Below, piece after piece: positions 44,893 through 53,704 of a DNA stretch of 64,000 nt. The notes beneath the pieces were generated by a model that saw nothing but the letters and a program-made list of their open reading frames with translations, did no database searches and was not told the DNA's origin. Position numbers and translations under genes: made by a program. The stretch's first letter is position 1. The number at the start of each line of letters is the position of its first letter. The DNA comes from Streptomyces sp. B21-083. Lineage in GTDB: Bacteria > Actinomycetota > Actinomycetes > Streptomycetales > Streptomycetaceae. The DNA lies in the NCBI RefSeq assembly GCF_036898825.1, contig NZ_JARUND010000001.1:2914001-2978000 (forward strand). The letters run 5' to 3'.

Positions 44893-46893
44893 TCACGCGC
44901 TTTCGGATGTTTCCGGCCAGTCGGCCGCCGAGGGGTCCCCGAGCCTGTGGACGGGGCCGAGCGACAGCGCCACGGCTGGACGGGCGCGGCGCGGGGTGCC
45001 TTTGGGCGGCGGTGTGCGATAGGCAGAGGGGACGGCCCGGGTGGCCAGGGCGATCACCTTCGTGCCCTCGCTGTGGATCCAGCGTCGGCGCTCCCATTCC
45101 GCGAGGGTCCGTGCGGTCCGGTCCACGTCGGTACCGGGCCCTCCGGGAACGAACAGGTCGCGGTGGCGGGCCCCGCCGATCAGAGCCCGGTACAGGCGGG
45201 CCTCCGCGTCCGTGAGCACCGTCCGACCCGCCGGCAGACCGGGCCTGCCCTCGTCGAGGACCACGGATTCGAAGCCGAGGCGGTAGGTGAAGTGCGCCCG
45301 GCGGTACTGGGCCCGCCACAAGCTGATCCTGGCCGCCAGCAGCCGCCGTAATTCCTCGTTCTCGGCGGCGTCGGTGAAATCACCTTCGAAGTGGTAGGCG
45401 ATGTCCCACAACTCCCCGGGAGTGAGCTGCGGATAGACGTATCGATACCCCGCCAACGGCCTGGTGAGCGTCAGACCGAATTGCTCGGGACGCTCCACGT
45501 ACGGGCTGAACCGGTCGAAGTGCACAGCCAGGATGTCGTTGTCAGGGGCCTGCAGATGAGTCAGCGAGGAAACCAGCTCGACCTGCTCCCGGAGGGATGC
45601 GGGAGTTTCGTCCGGGTAGCCGGTGAGGATGTTCCAGACCGGCAGCACCCCGTACTCGGCGCAGCCCAGGAGGAACCTGATGTTCTGGTAGGCCGTGGCT
45701 CCCTTGCGCAGGAGACGCAGACCCTCCGTGCTGAGACTCTCGATTCCCGGCTGCACCGAACGGATACCCGCCCGCCGCATGGCCCGAATGTCCGCCCACT
45801 CCATGTTCGCCTTCACCTCGAAGAACAAGGAATGATCGGTCCCCAGTTTCTCGATCTTCGGCAACGCCGTGTCCAGATACTTCAGATCAAGAATGTTGTC
45901 CACCGCGAAAAAGTCCAGCACACCATACCGGTTCATCAGGTGACTCAATTCATCCGCCACCGAATCCGGATGCTTACTCCGATAGTTCATCGTCGCACCG
46001 TTCAACCCACAGAACGTGCAATGCGTCTTCGCACCCCACCAACACCCCCGCGAGAACTCCACCGGCAAAGTGATCTCCGGCTCCAGATCCCCCAACCCCG
46101 CATCCGCCAACTGCTCGAAGAACCCGTCATAGTTCGGCACCGGCACCGCCAACGGACCACCCCGACCAGGCACCGCAGGAGCCGACACATCCCCCGCAGC
46201 CGCCCCCGCCCCCGCCCGCGTCCGCAACCGCCCCACGTCCACCACCGGACCACCCGCCGACACCGACCGCAGCAACGACAGGAACGCGTCCTCCCCCGGA
46301 CCGTCCACCACCGCGTCCAACGCCGGATACCGCGCCAGCAACGTCCGCCCCATCGACCCCTCGCAGTTACTGCCCCCCATCACGATCACCCCGCCGTAAC
46401 CGTGCTCCCGCAACCGCTCCGCCACCGCCAACGTCGGCCCGTTCTGGCTGAAAGTGCTGGTGAACCCGATGACGTCGGGCCGACCGGTGAGCAGCCTGCG
46501 TACGGTCCGTTCCACGTGCAGCTCGGCCGGCCCACGGAGCGCGTCCACCAGGGCGATCGTGGTGTCGCCGACACCATGAGCGCGCAACTCGGCGTGGTAG
46601 GCGTCGCGTTCGTCCGCGTCGGCGTGACGCCGTGCGAAGATCCAGTCGCCCACCGCGAGGTGGTACAGCTCCTCGGACACCATCCGGTACGCCTCGGACC
46701 ACTCCTTGCGGTCCATGCCCGGCAGGGGACCCGCCGCGCGCGCGAGCCCGTAGAAGTCGAGGTACGCGTAGTGGGACTCGGCCTCCCAGCCCCCCGCCTC
46801 GGCAACGGCTCGCAGCGCGCCCACCTGGATCGAGGGGCGCCGAACGTTGTTCCAGGGCATGGAGACCAGTGCGACCCGAGGGCGCTCCGTCAT
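44893..46893 (-). CDS. botRMT3: B12-dependent radical SAM C-methyltransferase BotRMT3 (predicted proline methylase)
   Basis: A 666-residue protein of the RiPP-maturation radical SAM C-methyltransferase family. The N-terminal cobalamin-binding part covers about 1-220 (VIVMGGSNCEGSMG), and the radical SAM barrel follows, with its 4Fe-4S site C-x7-C-x2-C in RGCWWGAKTHCTFCGLNG. By gene order it equals BtmK, assigned by earlier mutant work to methylation of Pro2. Residues about 147-416 are encoded by DNA practically identical to that in botRMT1 (45645-46452). A TTA codon (complement of 45349-45351) lies at codon 515. It starts 10 bp after the P450 gene. Confidence 0.92.
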   Translation of the reverse strand: MTERPRVALVSMPWNNVRRPSIQVGALRAVAEAGGWEAESHYAYLDFYGLARAAGPLPGMDRKEWSEAYRMVSEELYHLAVGDWIFARRHADADERDAYHAELRAHGVGDTTIALVDALRGPAELHVERTVRRLLTGRPDVIGFTSTFSQNGPTLAVAERLREHGYGGVIVMGGSNCEGSMGRTLLARYPALDAVVDGPGEDAFLSLLRSVSAGGPVVDVGRLRTRAGAGAAAGDVSAPAVPGRGGPLAVPVPNYDGFFEQLADAGLGDLEPEITLPVEFSRGCWWGAKTHCTFCGLNGATMNYRSKHPDSVADELSHLMNRYGVLDFFAVDNILDLKYLDTALPKIEKLGTDHSLFFEVKANMEWADIRAMRRAGIRSVQPGIESLSTEGLRLLRKGATAYQNIRFLLGCAEYGVLPVWNILTGYPDETPASLREQVELVSSLTHLQAPDNDILAVHFDRFSPYVERPEQFGLTLTRPLAGYRYVYPQLTPGELWDIAYHFEGDFTDAAENEELRRLLAARISLWRAQYRRAHFTYRLGFESVVLDEGRPGLPAGRTVLTDAEARLYRALIGGARHRDLFVPGGPGTDVDRTARTLAEWERRRWIHSEGTKVIALATRAVPSAYRTPPPKGTPRRARPAVALSLGPVHRLGDPSAADWPETSESA
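45645..46452 (-). repeat. 808-bp direct repeat, copy in botRMT3
   Basis: This segment matches 55947-56754 base for base at a constant offset of 10302, apart from two mismatches at 46269 and 46272. Identity continues patchily to 45609. It encodes the cobalamin-binding end and the radical SAM core, while the flanking parts of the two genes are clearly divergent. On the coding strand it uses many G- and T-ending codons (GGT, GGG, TTG, TGT), unlike the neighbouring C-ending style. Confidence 0.92.
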
Positions 46894-46903
46894 GACACCA
46901 CCC

Positions 46904-48115
46904 TCACCAGGTCAGCCGAAGGTCGTAGGAGTTGCGCAGGAACGGCGGCGGGTCCTGGCGGAGCGCGGCCGGCACCTCGTAGCGCGGCACCGCCCGGTGC
47001 CATTCCTCCAGCGCCGTGAGGATCTGGGCGCGGGCGAACGCCGCTCCCAGACACTGGTGGGCACCGGTACCGAAGGCGATGTGGGGGTTGCGTTCCCGGT
47101 CGAAGTCCACCTGCTCCGGACGGTCGAAGACCGCCGGGTCGTGATTGGCGAGGGCCAGGGGCAGCAGCACCGTATCGCCCTGGTCCGTGACCCCCGCTGC
47201 CCCCGGCCGTACCGCCATCCGCCCGGGGTACATACAGGAGTTGACGCGCAGGAACTCCTCCACCGCCACCGGCCTGATGTCCCGCTCGGTCAGGAAGCGG
47301 GTCCGGTCGGCCTCGTGATAGGCGAAGTACTGGACCGCGTTGGCCAGATGATTCACGGTGGAGTCCACGCCTGCCAGGAAGATCACGCACAGCAGCGAGG
47401 CCCGGTCGTCGTCCCCGACCGGCTCGCCGCCGATCGTCCACGTCAGGCTCGCCGTCGTCAGGTCCCCGGCCGGCTCCGCCCTTCGCAGAGCGATGTGCTC
47501 CCGTGCGAACCGTTCCAGGGCGGGCAGGCCCAGTTCTCCGTACGCGGCTTCGCGGGGGTCGGGCTCCGACCGCGAGTCGATCATGGCCCGGTCGATGGCG
47601 AGCAGGAGGTCGAGGCGCTCGGCGGGCCAGCCCACAGCCTCCATCAGATTCTCCATCACGAACGGCCGGGCGAAGTCCTCGTTGAAGGAGATCTCGCCGC
47701 GTTCGAGGAGGCCGCCGATCCGTGCCCGGGCACGGCCACGCACTCCTGGGGTCAGGTCGCGGACCCGCTGCGGGGTGAACCAGGAGGCCAGCCGACGACG
47801 CCACTCCGTGTGCTCGGCACCTTCCACAGTGAGGGGGACCCACCGCTCCTCCTGTGCCCCCTCGGCCGCGCTGACCCGCCCCACGGTGAACGTGTCCTCG
47901 TCCCGGAACGCCTCACAGATGCCCTCGTAGGAGGAGAGCACCCAGAAGCCGGGGCCCCGGTCGCTGTGGAAGGCACCGTCGCGGGCGTACATCGCGGCCG
48001 CGCGCCGGTATTCCTCGGGGGCGTTGAAGAAGTCGAAGTCGACCGACACCGGGCAGCCCCCGGAAGCCCGGGCCGGTGCGTCCGTCTCACTGAGTTGTTC
48101 GTTCCGCAAGGACAC
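46904..48115 (-). CDS. botCYP: Bottromycin cytochrome P450 BotCYP
   Basis: GTG48115 (AAGGGA upstream) gives 403 residues, overlapping the amidohydrolase gene by 29 bp. The heme-binding loop is FGTGAHQCLG with the thiolate Cys, the I-helix has LAGVDSTVN, and EEFLR is the ExxR pair. BotCYP oxidatively decarboxylates the C-terminal thiazoline of the linear intermediate to the thiazole found in bottromycin. Length and motifs are normal for soluble bacterial P450s. It corresponds to btmJ in gene order. Confidence 0.93.
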   Translation of the reverse strand: MSLRNEQLSETDAPARASGGCPVSVDFDFFNAPEEYRRAAAMYARDGAFHSDRGPGFWVLSSYEGICEAFRDEDTFTVGRVSAAEGAQEERWVPLTVEGAEHTEWRRRLASWFTPQRVRDLTPGVRGRARARIGGLLERGEISFNEDFARPFVMENLMEAVGWPAERLDLLLAIDRAMIDSRSEPDPREAAYGELGLPALERFAREHIALRRAEPAGDLTTASLTWTIGGEPVGDDDRASLLCVIFLAGVDSTVNHLANAVQYFAYHEADRTRFLTERDIRPVAVEEFLRVNSCMYPGRMAVRPGAAGVTDQGDTVLLPLALANHDPAVFDRPEQVDFDRERNPHIAFGTGAHQCLGAAFARAQILTALEEWHRAVPRYEVPAALRQDPPPFLRNSYDLRLTW

Positions 48116-49580
48116 TCATCCCTTCGGTCGGTCGATCGCCGGGTATCGGCGGATCGAGTTCGCCACGTGGCCAGTCCGAGGCGGTCAGCCCCGAAACTGA
48201 CAGCCTCAGGGCCCACAAGCGGTCCAGATCCGCCTCGTCGAGCAGGACGCCGTCGATGAGCACCGCGTCCGGCCTCGCCAGCCCCGCCACCCGGTCGTTC
48301 GGATGCCGGCGGTAGAGAACCAGGTCGGAGGAGGCGGGGACGGCCGCGGTCCTGCCCGTTCCCGGCAGGGCGGGGGTCATCGCGCGGTACGCGTTGACCG
48401 TGGCCGCCCGCAGCAGCGCCCCGAAGCTCAACCCGGCCCGCTCGAGCTCCGCCAACTCCTTGTGGAAGGAGGGACCCGCCAGCACGAACGGGTTGCCGCA
48501 GTCGGTGCCGACCAGGAGCCGGGCGGCGACGCCTTCGGTGCGCGCCACCAGCTCGCCCAGACGGTCCACGGTGGCGCCCCGCAGGCGGGCCTCCACGGGG
48601 TCCAGCCGCAGCGCCTCCCGCGCGGCGTGTTGCCAGGCCCGCCGTCTGCTCGGGGTAGCCGCGGCCAGCGCCGTCCGGGAGTGCCTGGTCCTGTGCCGCT
48701 CACCACTGCGGGCACGCCAGCACACCAGGGTCGGGCAGATCAGGTGCCGGTGCGGGCCGGACCCGGCGAGCGCGTCACTCATCTCCGCCGCCCGCTCCCT
48801 GACCCCGGTCGCGGACAACGCACCCGCCAGGGAGGGCCAGCGCCGGTCCTGCGGCAGCCGGAACACGTTCGGCACGACGCCGTAGAGGTGCTCGCTGGTC
48901 CGCAGCACACGGGCCGCCGTCGCGAACGGGACCCGTTCGGGCACATGGCCGACCACCGGGATCCCGGCCCGCCGGCAGGCATTCGCCAGCCGGTCCATGA
49001 CGGCGGGTTCGATGTCGTCGTAGATCTTGAGCCCGTGGTACCCGAACGCGAGCGACTCCTCGATCACTCGGCGGACCGCCTTGTCGTCGGCCAGCACCGT
49101 CACCGCGTCGGGCAGCCTGGTCGCCGGCCCGTCCACGACTCCCGCGGTGACCCACAGCCGGGGCAGCACCACATGCCGGGCCCGCCGCGCGCCTTCCGCC
49201 AGGAGGTGGGCCGGTTCACCCCACAACTGCCGACAGCCCGTCACCCCGTGCACCAGGAGACCGACCAGGTCCGCGAGCGAGGACACGTGCGCGTGGGCGT
49301 CGACCATCCCGGAGACCGCGTACCAGGCGCAGGGCCGTTTGCGCTCCGGCTGCCGGGGGCCCGAGTAGGGCGAGGGCCCCGTCGTGCAGCGGCCGTCGGT
49401 GACGGTCAGATCCTGCACGGGCCCGGGTTCACCCGTGACCGGGTCGACCTGCCGTACCTCCCGGAGGATGTGATTCCGAGGCCGGGCCGCGAACTCCTCC
49501 AGAGCCGTCACCAGGGGATCGCCCTCGGGCAGCAGGTTGCGCCGCCACCGCCACTGGGCCTCTTCCAGTCCGCTGCTCAT
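48087..49580 (-). CDS. botAH: Bottromycin amidohydrolase BotAH
   Basis: ATG49580 overlaps the botH stop (ATGA) and gives 497 residues. It is an amidohydrolase of the imidazolonepropionase-like type: HxH in MVDAHAHVSS, Lys in YHGLKIYDD, His in VVGHVPE, and Asp in LLVGTDCGNPF. In bottromycin maturation it hydrolyses the follower peptide from the thiazoline-bearing intermediate after macroamidine formation, making that step irreversible. It corresponds to btmI. The metal ligands all seem to be present. Confidence 0.92.
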   Translation of the reverse strand: MSSGLEEAQWRWRRNLLPEGDPLVTALEEFAARPRNHILREVRQVDPVTGEPGPVQDLTVTDGRCTTGPSPYSGPRQPERKRPCAWYAVSGMVDAHAHVSSLADLVGLLVHGVTGCRQLWGEPAHLLAEGARRARHVVLPRLWVTAGVVDGPATRLPDAVTVLADDKAVRRVIEESLAFGYHGLKIYDDIEPAVMDRLANACRRAGIPVVGHVPERVPFATAARVLRTSEHLYGVVPNVFRLPQDRRWPSLAGALSATGVRERAAEMSDALAGSGPHRHLICPTLVCWRARSGERHRTRHSRTALAAATPSRRRAWQHAAREALRLDPVEARLRGATVDRLGELVARTEGVAARLLVGTDCGNPFVLAGPSFHKELAELERAGLSFGALLRAATVNAYRAMTPALPGTGRTAAVPASSDLVLYRRHPNDRVAGLARPDAVLIDGVLLDEADLDRLWALRLSVSGLTASDWPRGELDPPIPGDRPTEGMSVLAERTTQ

Positions 49581-50371
49581 CCCGGTGCCCGCCCCGTCGC
49601 CGCGGTGCCGGCCGGTATCACCCGGGCCACTTCCGCGAGCTGTGCCGCCGCCTTCACCCGGCTCTCGGCGTCGAGCAGCCACAGCTGGGCGCCGAGTCGG
49701 CGTTCGCCGGCCCTGAACGGTGCGAGGTCCGCGTCGCCGGAGGCGCCGACCAGGACCACTTCCTGGTCGGGGAAGCCTCTCGGCACCTCTCGTTCACCGC
49801 CGAGCAGCAGGCCCCGGGTGGCGTGTCCCAGTTCCCGGCGGTCCACCCGGTCACAGGCATCGACCATCCAGGGCGGTGCGCCCTTCGCGACGAAGTTGTC
49901 TCTCAGGTACTCGGCGCCGTCAGGCCCTTCGACAGCCCGGGCCTCCTCTTCCACGGCATCGCCCGGGATCACGACGGCCTCCGCGTGGGCGCAGAAGGAC
50001 ACCACTCGGCTGATCCGGGCGTCGGCGGCGGCCACCGACAGCGCGACCCGACCGCCGTAGTACAGGCCGATCACCGTGCAACGGCGATGCCCGAGGTGGT
50101 CCAGGACGGCCCGCAGGTCCGCCGTGTACCGGTGGGGGGCGTGTGCCGCGGCGGCGCCGCCGGGCCCGCTGTCACCGCGTCCGCGCAGATCCACGGAGGT
50201 GACGTCGGCGTCGGCGGGGAGCGCCGCCAGGAAGCCGGAGTCCGTCCACACCCGCCGGTCCATGGCCACGCCGTGCACCAGCAGCACCGCCTGCCCGGGG
50301 CCGGGTCGGCGTTCGGCGGCTATCACCGTGCCGTCCTCCGACACCACGGTGAACTGTTCGACCTCATCCAC
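49577..50371 (-). CDS. botH: Atypical alpha/beta-hydrolase-fold epimerase BotH
   Basis: GTG50371 (GGGGGAG upstream) gives 264 residues and overlaps the preceding stop by 8 bp. The fold is clear (VLLVHGVAMDRRVWTDSG, SVDLRGRGDSG), but the nucleophile elbow reads GLYYGGR in place of GxSxGG, so the catalytic Ser is Tyr and ordinary hydrolysis is impossible. This agrees with BotH, an atypical family member that epimerises the core Asp from L to D without a catalytic triad. The residue replacing Ser is read directly from TAC at about 50060. It corresponds to btmH. Confidence 0.92.
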   Translation of the reverse strand: MDEVEQFTVVSEDGTVIAAERRPGPGQAVLLVHGVAMDRRVWTDSGFLAALPADADVTSVDLRGRGDSGPGGAAAAHAPHRYTADLRAVLDHLGHRRCTVIGLYYGGRVALSVAAADARISRVVSFCAHAEAVVIPGDAVEEEARAVEGPDGAEYLRDNFVAKGAPPWMVDACDRVDRRELGHATRGLLLGGEREVPRGFPDQEVVLVGASGDADLAPFRAGERRLGAQLWLLDAESRVKAAAQLAEVARVIPAGTAATGRAPG

Positions 50372-52382
50372 GCGCGTCTCCCCCTGTCCGGCTGCCGCCT
50401 GCCACGGTGACCTGGTCCGGGCTCGCGTCCTTCGTGTCCGGCGTGTCGCGGTCCCGCAGCTCGTCGGCGAGTCCCTCGTCACGGAGTTCCGCCGCCCTTC
50501 CCAGTTCGTCGGGCATGCCGTCCCGGGTGGCCAGGATCAGTCCCCGGCGGGCCTCGATGTGCAGCCACCCCCGTCGGCTCCAGGTCCGCAGCCGGCCCCG
50601 GAGTTCGGCCTGGGGCACGCCCGTCATGTCGAACACCCTTTCCACGGTCTGGTCGATTCGTCCGCCGTGCGCCATCGACCGGAACAGCTGGTCGTCGGCA
50701 CCGCGCAGCACGTGGCGGCCGGTGGCCACGTGCGGCCGATGGTCCTGCAGGACGGTCAGGTCGGGGCCCAGCCGGTAGGTGAACCGGGACTGCGCGTGCA
50801 GCTTCTTCCACAGCCCCACCCGCGCGCCCAGCCGCCGTCGCAGTGCCAGTAGCTCGTCCGCGTCCGTCCGTTCCTCGGTCTCGGTGTGCGAGAAGGAGTA
50901 GGCGAGCGCGGCCTGGTCGGCGGCGGGGGACGGGTGGATGAACCTGTACTTGGGCTCCGGCCCGTTCAGCGCGATCCGGAATTCGTCGGGCCTCTCGTGG
51001 TACGGGCTGTAACGGTCCACGCGGACCCGGCTGACCGTCGACGGGGGCGCCAGATGGGTGATGAACGGGAACAGTGCGAGCTGTTCCTCCAGCATCCGGG
51101 GCGTCTCCATCGGCATCGCCGACAGAAGGTTCCACCGCGCGTCGATGCCCAGCTCGGCGCAGAGAACCAGGAACCGCAGATTGTGGAAGGCGGTGGCACC
51201 CTTGCGCAGCAGCCGGAGCGCCCCGCTGCTCAGGCTTTCGATGCCGGGTTGCACCATGGTCACTCCGGCGGCCCGCATCTCGCCGACCTCCCGGGGCCCG
51301 AGATTCGCCTTGACCTCGAAGAAGGTCGTGACGTCGACCTCGGACGCGGCCAGCTCGGCCAGACCGTTGTCCCGCTTGGCGAGGATGGTGTCGACCGCGT
51401 AGGTGTCGAACACCCCGTGCTTCTCGGTCAGTTGCCGCAGCGTGTCGGTCAGCCTGCGCCCCGGTTTGCTGCGGTAGACCATCCCGCTGCCGTTCTCGCC
51501 GCAGAAGGTGCACTGGAGCTTCTCGCCCCACCAGCAACCGCGTGACATCTGGAACGGCAGAGCCACATGTGGGGTGATGAGATCGCGCCACGGCAGGTCC
51601 CGCAACCGCGCGAAGTACTCGTCGTAGCGGGGCACCGGGGCCGAGTCCGCGTCCTGAGCCACCGGCAGCCCCGCCCGTATCCCGTCCTCGGCGCGCAGCG
51701 CCAGACCGGGGACGCCCGCGAGATCGGCGAGGCTCCCGGCCGCCCGGAGTGCCGTGACCGCCGCCTCGCCCTCGCCCTGCACCACGGCGTCGACGAACGG
51801 GTAGGCGACCATCACGGCCTGCCCCATCGGCCGGTCGCAGTTGGCGCCTCCGAGCACGACGTGGCGCCGCGGATCCCGTTCCTTCAGGGCTCGCCCGATG
51901 GCCAGCGAAGGGACGAGTTGGCTGAACGAGGTGGTGAACCCGTACATCGGTGCGTCCAGTTCGAGCATCCGCTCGGCGAAACCGGCCACGAAGTCGGGTG
52001 CGATCGCACGCAGGTCCAGGACCCGGCGCACCATCTCCTCCGAGACTCCGCGCGACGTGAGGAAGGCCGCGTAATCGGCTGATGCCGTCTCCTCGGCGTC
52101 GGGACCGGCGTCCGATGCGCGAGGTCCGTCCGCCGGCCCTCCGAAGATCCAGTCGCCGACACCGAAGCCGTACAGTTCCTCACCGATGGTGTCGTAGACC
52201 GACACGAACTCCGTTGGGTCCCACCCGAGGGTCTCCACGGCGTACTGCGACCAGTCCAGGTATCCGTAGACCGGGATGACCGGATCACCCGGAGTGTGGT
52301 CGGCCAGCGCTGCCAGGGTGGCGATCTGGATCGACGGCCGGTACAGGCTGTTCCAGGGCGGTGCGATCAGTACGAGCTTCAC
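50364..52382 (-). CDS. botRMT2: B12-dependent radical SAM C-methyltransferase BotRMT2 (predicted valine methylase)
   Basis: GTG52382 overlaps the botCD stop as GTGA and gives 672 residues. The cobalamin-binding part (VVLGGANCDRPMGQA) covers about 1-220 and the radical SAM site is RGCWWGEKLQCTFCGENG (C-x7-C-x2-C). Unlike the other two radical SAM genes it shares no near-identical DNA with them. By order it equals BtmG, assigned by earlier mutant work to methylation of valines in the core. It should methylate unactivated C-H positions of the precursor in the cytoplasm. Confidence 0.92.
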   Translation of the reverse strand: MKLVLIAPPWNSLYRPSIQIATLAALADHTPGDPVIPVYGYLDWSQYAVETLGWDPTEFVSVYDTIGEELYGFGVGDWIFGGPADGPRASDAGPDAEETASADYAAFLTSRGVSEEMVRRVLDLRAIAPDFVAGFAERMLELDAPMYGFTTSFSQLVPSLAIGRALKERDPRRHVVLGGANCDRPMGQAVMVAYPFVDAVVQGEGEAAVTALRAAGSLADLAGVPGLALRAEDGIRAGLPVAQDADSAPVPRYDEYFARLRDLPWRDLITPHVALPFQMSRGCWWGEKLQCTFCGENGSGMVYRSKPGRRLTDTLRQLTEKHGVFDTYAVDTILAKRDNGLAELAASEVDVTTFFEVKANLGPREVGEMRAAGVTMVQPGIESLSSGALRLLRKGATAFHNLRFLVLCAELGIDARWNLLSAMPMETPRMLEEQLALFPFITHLAPPSTVSRVRVDRYSPYHERPDEFRIALNGPEPKYRFIHPSPAADQAALAYSFSHTETEERTDADELLALRRRLGARVGLWKKLHAQSRFTYRLGPDLTVLQDHRPHVATGRHVLRGADDQLFRSMAHGGRIDQTVERVFDMTGVPQAELRGRLRTWSRRGWLHIEARRGLILATRDGMPDELGRAAELRDEGLADELRDRDTPDTKDASPDQVTVAGGSRTGGDARG

Positions 52383-53704
52383 CGCGGACTGCCCTTCCTG
52401 GGCCGCAGCCGGGCGTCGAGCCGGCCTGTGGGCAGCACCGGGTAACCCGCGCGCGCCTTGTCCAGCATCTCCAGCCCGGGGACGACCACATCGACCACCG
52501 TCACCGGCCCCGGCTCGGTGAGGACTCGGTGGTACGGCTCCAGACCCACCGCGCGCAGCCGCTCGACCAGGCGCCGCAGCAGCTGCTCGGGGGAGGCCGC
52601 GGCGGGCAGTGCGTCGGTGGTGTCGAAGGGCACCGGCCTGTGCGTCAGGGCCCGTACGTCGAACCGGGCCGCCGCCAGATGGCGCGGCCAGCGCGCGAGG
52701 GCGCGGGCGATCTGCTCGGACTCGCTGCCCGCGTCCACCGGGCCGTGCCGGTACATCGTCCTTACCTGGAGGTACTCCAGGAGGGCTCGTTGGAGGGCGT
52801 ATTCGGGCACCGGGGACGAGCCGCTGCCGACCAGCCGGACCGGTTCGTCGGCGACCGCGTCGCAGACCAGGTAGCTGGGTACCCGGGTGTCACAGGTGAG
52901 GGAGACGATCAGGAGCTGGGCGCCACAGGCCCGTGCGACCTCGGCCGTCAGCTCCCGGAGCTCGGCGGGAAGGCTCTCGGGTTCGACGACGGGCAGCGCG
53001 CGGCCGCTCCCGAAGTACACGTCGGCGAGCAGGTGCGACCACGCGTCGCGCTCGATGGCCTCGTTGACCGCGTGCACCAGTGCCTCCGCCAGGGTGGCCC
53101 CCGCGGCGTAGCCGGCGCTGGAGGTGTAGTGCCACAGCGGGGCGAACACCCCCGTGTCCGCGGGGTGGGGCCAGTTGCGGTAGCCACCGTCACGGAGGAA
53201 GACCGGATGGCGATGGACGGCCGGAACGACCGCCTCCCCGAACACCTCGGCGACCGGGCGGTAGGCCCGGGTCAGGATCTCGCCACCGTCGTCGATTCCG
53301 GCCAGCCGTCGCAACAGCGCGGACGGTTCGGCGGACGGCTGACCGGCCACGGCTCCGGCGGTCAGGAACGCCGCCTCGTCCGCCCGGTGATCGCGCCGCC
53401 AGTCCAGGTGGTAGTGCTCGGCACTCTCGTACAGGGCGCTGGCCAGACTGCGGTGGCCGAGCCCCTTGCCCGAACTGCGCGAGCACAGCGCGCCACCGGC
53501 ATCGGTCAGGCGCACTTCGTAGGTGGGGGCGCTGTCGATCCCGTAGCGGTTGATGTCGGCGGTCAGGCTCCGGTCGGCCAGCCAGTCCCCGACCGTGGTC
53601 AGGGCGGTGGTAAGGGAGGTCTCACGCTCGGGTGGTATGTCGTCCGAGTGGGTCGGGCCGGAGATCGCTGCTGTCAGCAGGTCGTGGGGTGCGGTCCGGG
53701 GCAA
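52379..53704 (-). CDS. botCD: Divergent YcaO enzyme BotCD (macroamidine formation)
   Basis: The start is TTG53704, seven bases after GAGGAG, placing the first 83 bp inside the botC frame; length 441 residues. YcaO ATP-binding features are SSGKGLGHRSLASALYESAE and SAGYAAGATLAEALVHAV then NEAIERDAW. As a stand-alone YcaO without a partner E1 protein it activates a backbone amide with ATP so that the N-terminal amine closes the macroamidine ring. The role as macroamidine former follows from its position second after the precursor (BtmF/BmbE). Confidence 0.92.
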   Translation of the reverse strand: MPRTAPHDLLTAAISGPTHSDDIPPERETSLTTALTTVGDWLADRSLTADINRYGIDSAPTYEVRLTDAGGALCSRSSGKGLGHRSLASALYESAEHYHLDWRRDHRADEAAFLTAGAVAGQPSAEPSALLRRLAGIDDGGEILTRAYRPVAEVFGEAVVPAVHRHPVFLRDGGYRNWPHPADTGVFAPLWHYTSSAGYAAGATLAEALVHAVNEAIERDAWSHLLADVYFGSGRALPVVEPESLPAELRELTAEVARACGAQLLIVSLTCDTRVPSYLVCDAVADEPVRLVGSGSSPVPEYALQRALLEYLQVRTMYRHGPVDAGSESEQIARALARWPRHLAAARFDVRALTHRPVPFDTTDALPAAASPEQLLRRLVERLRAVGLEPYHRVLTEPGPVTVVDVVVPGLEMLDKARAGYPVLPTGRLDARLRPRKGSPR

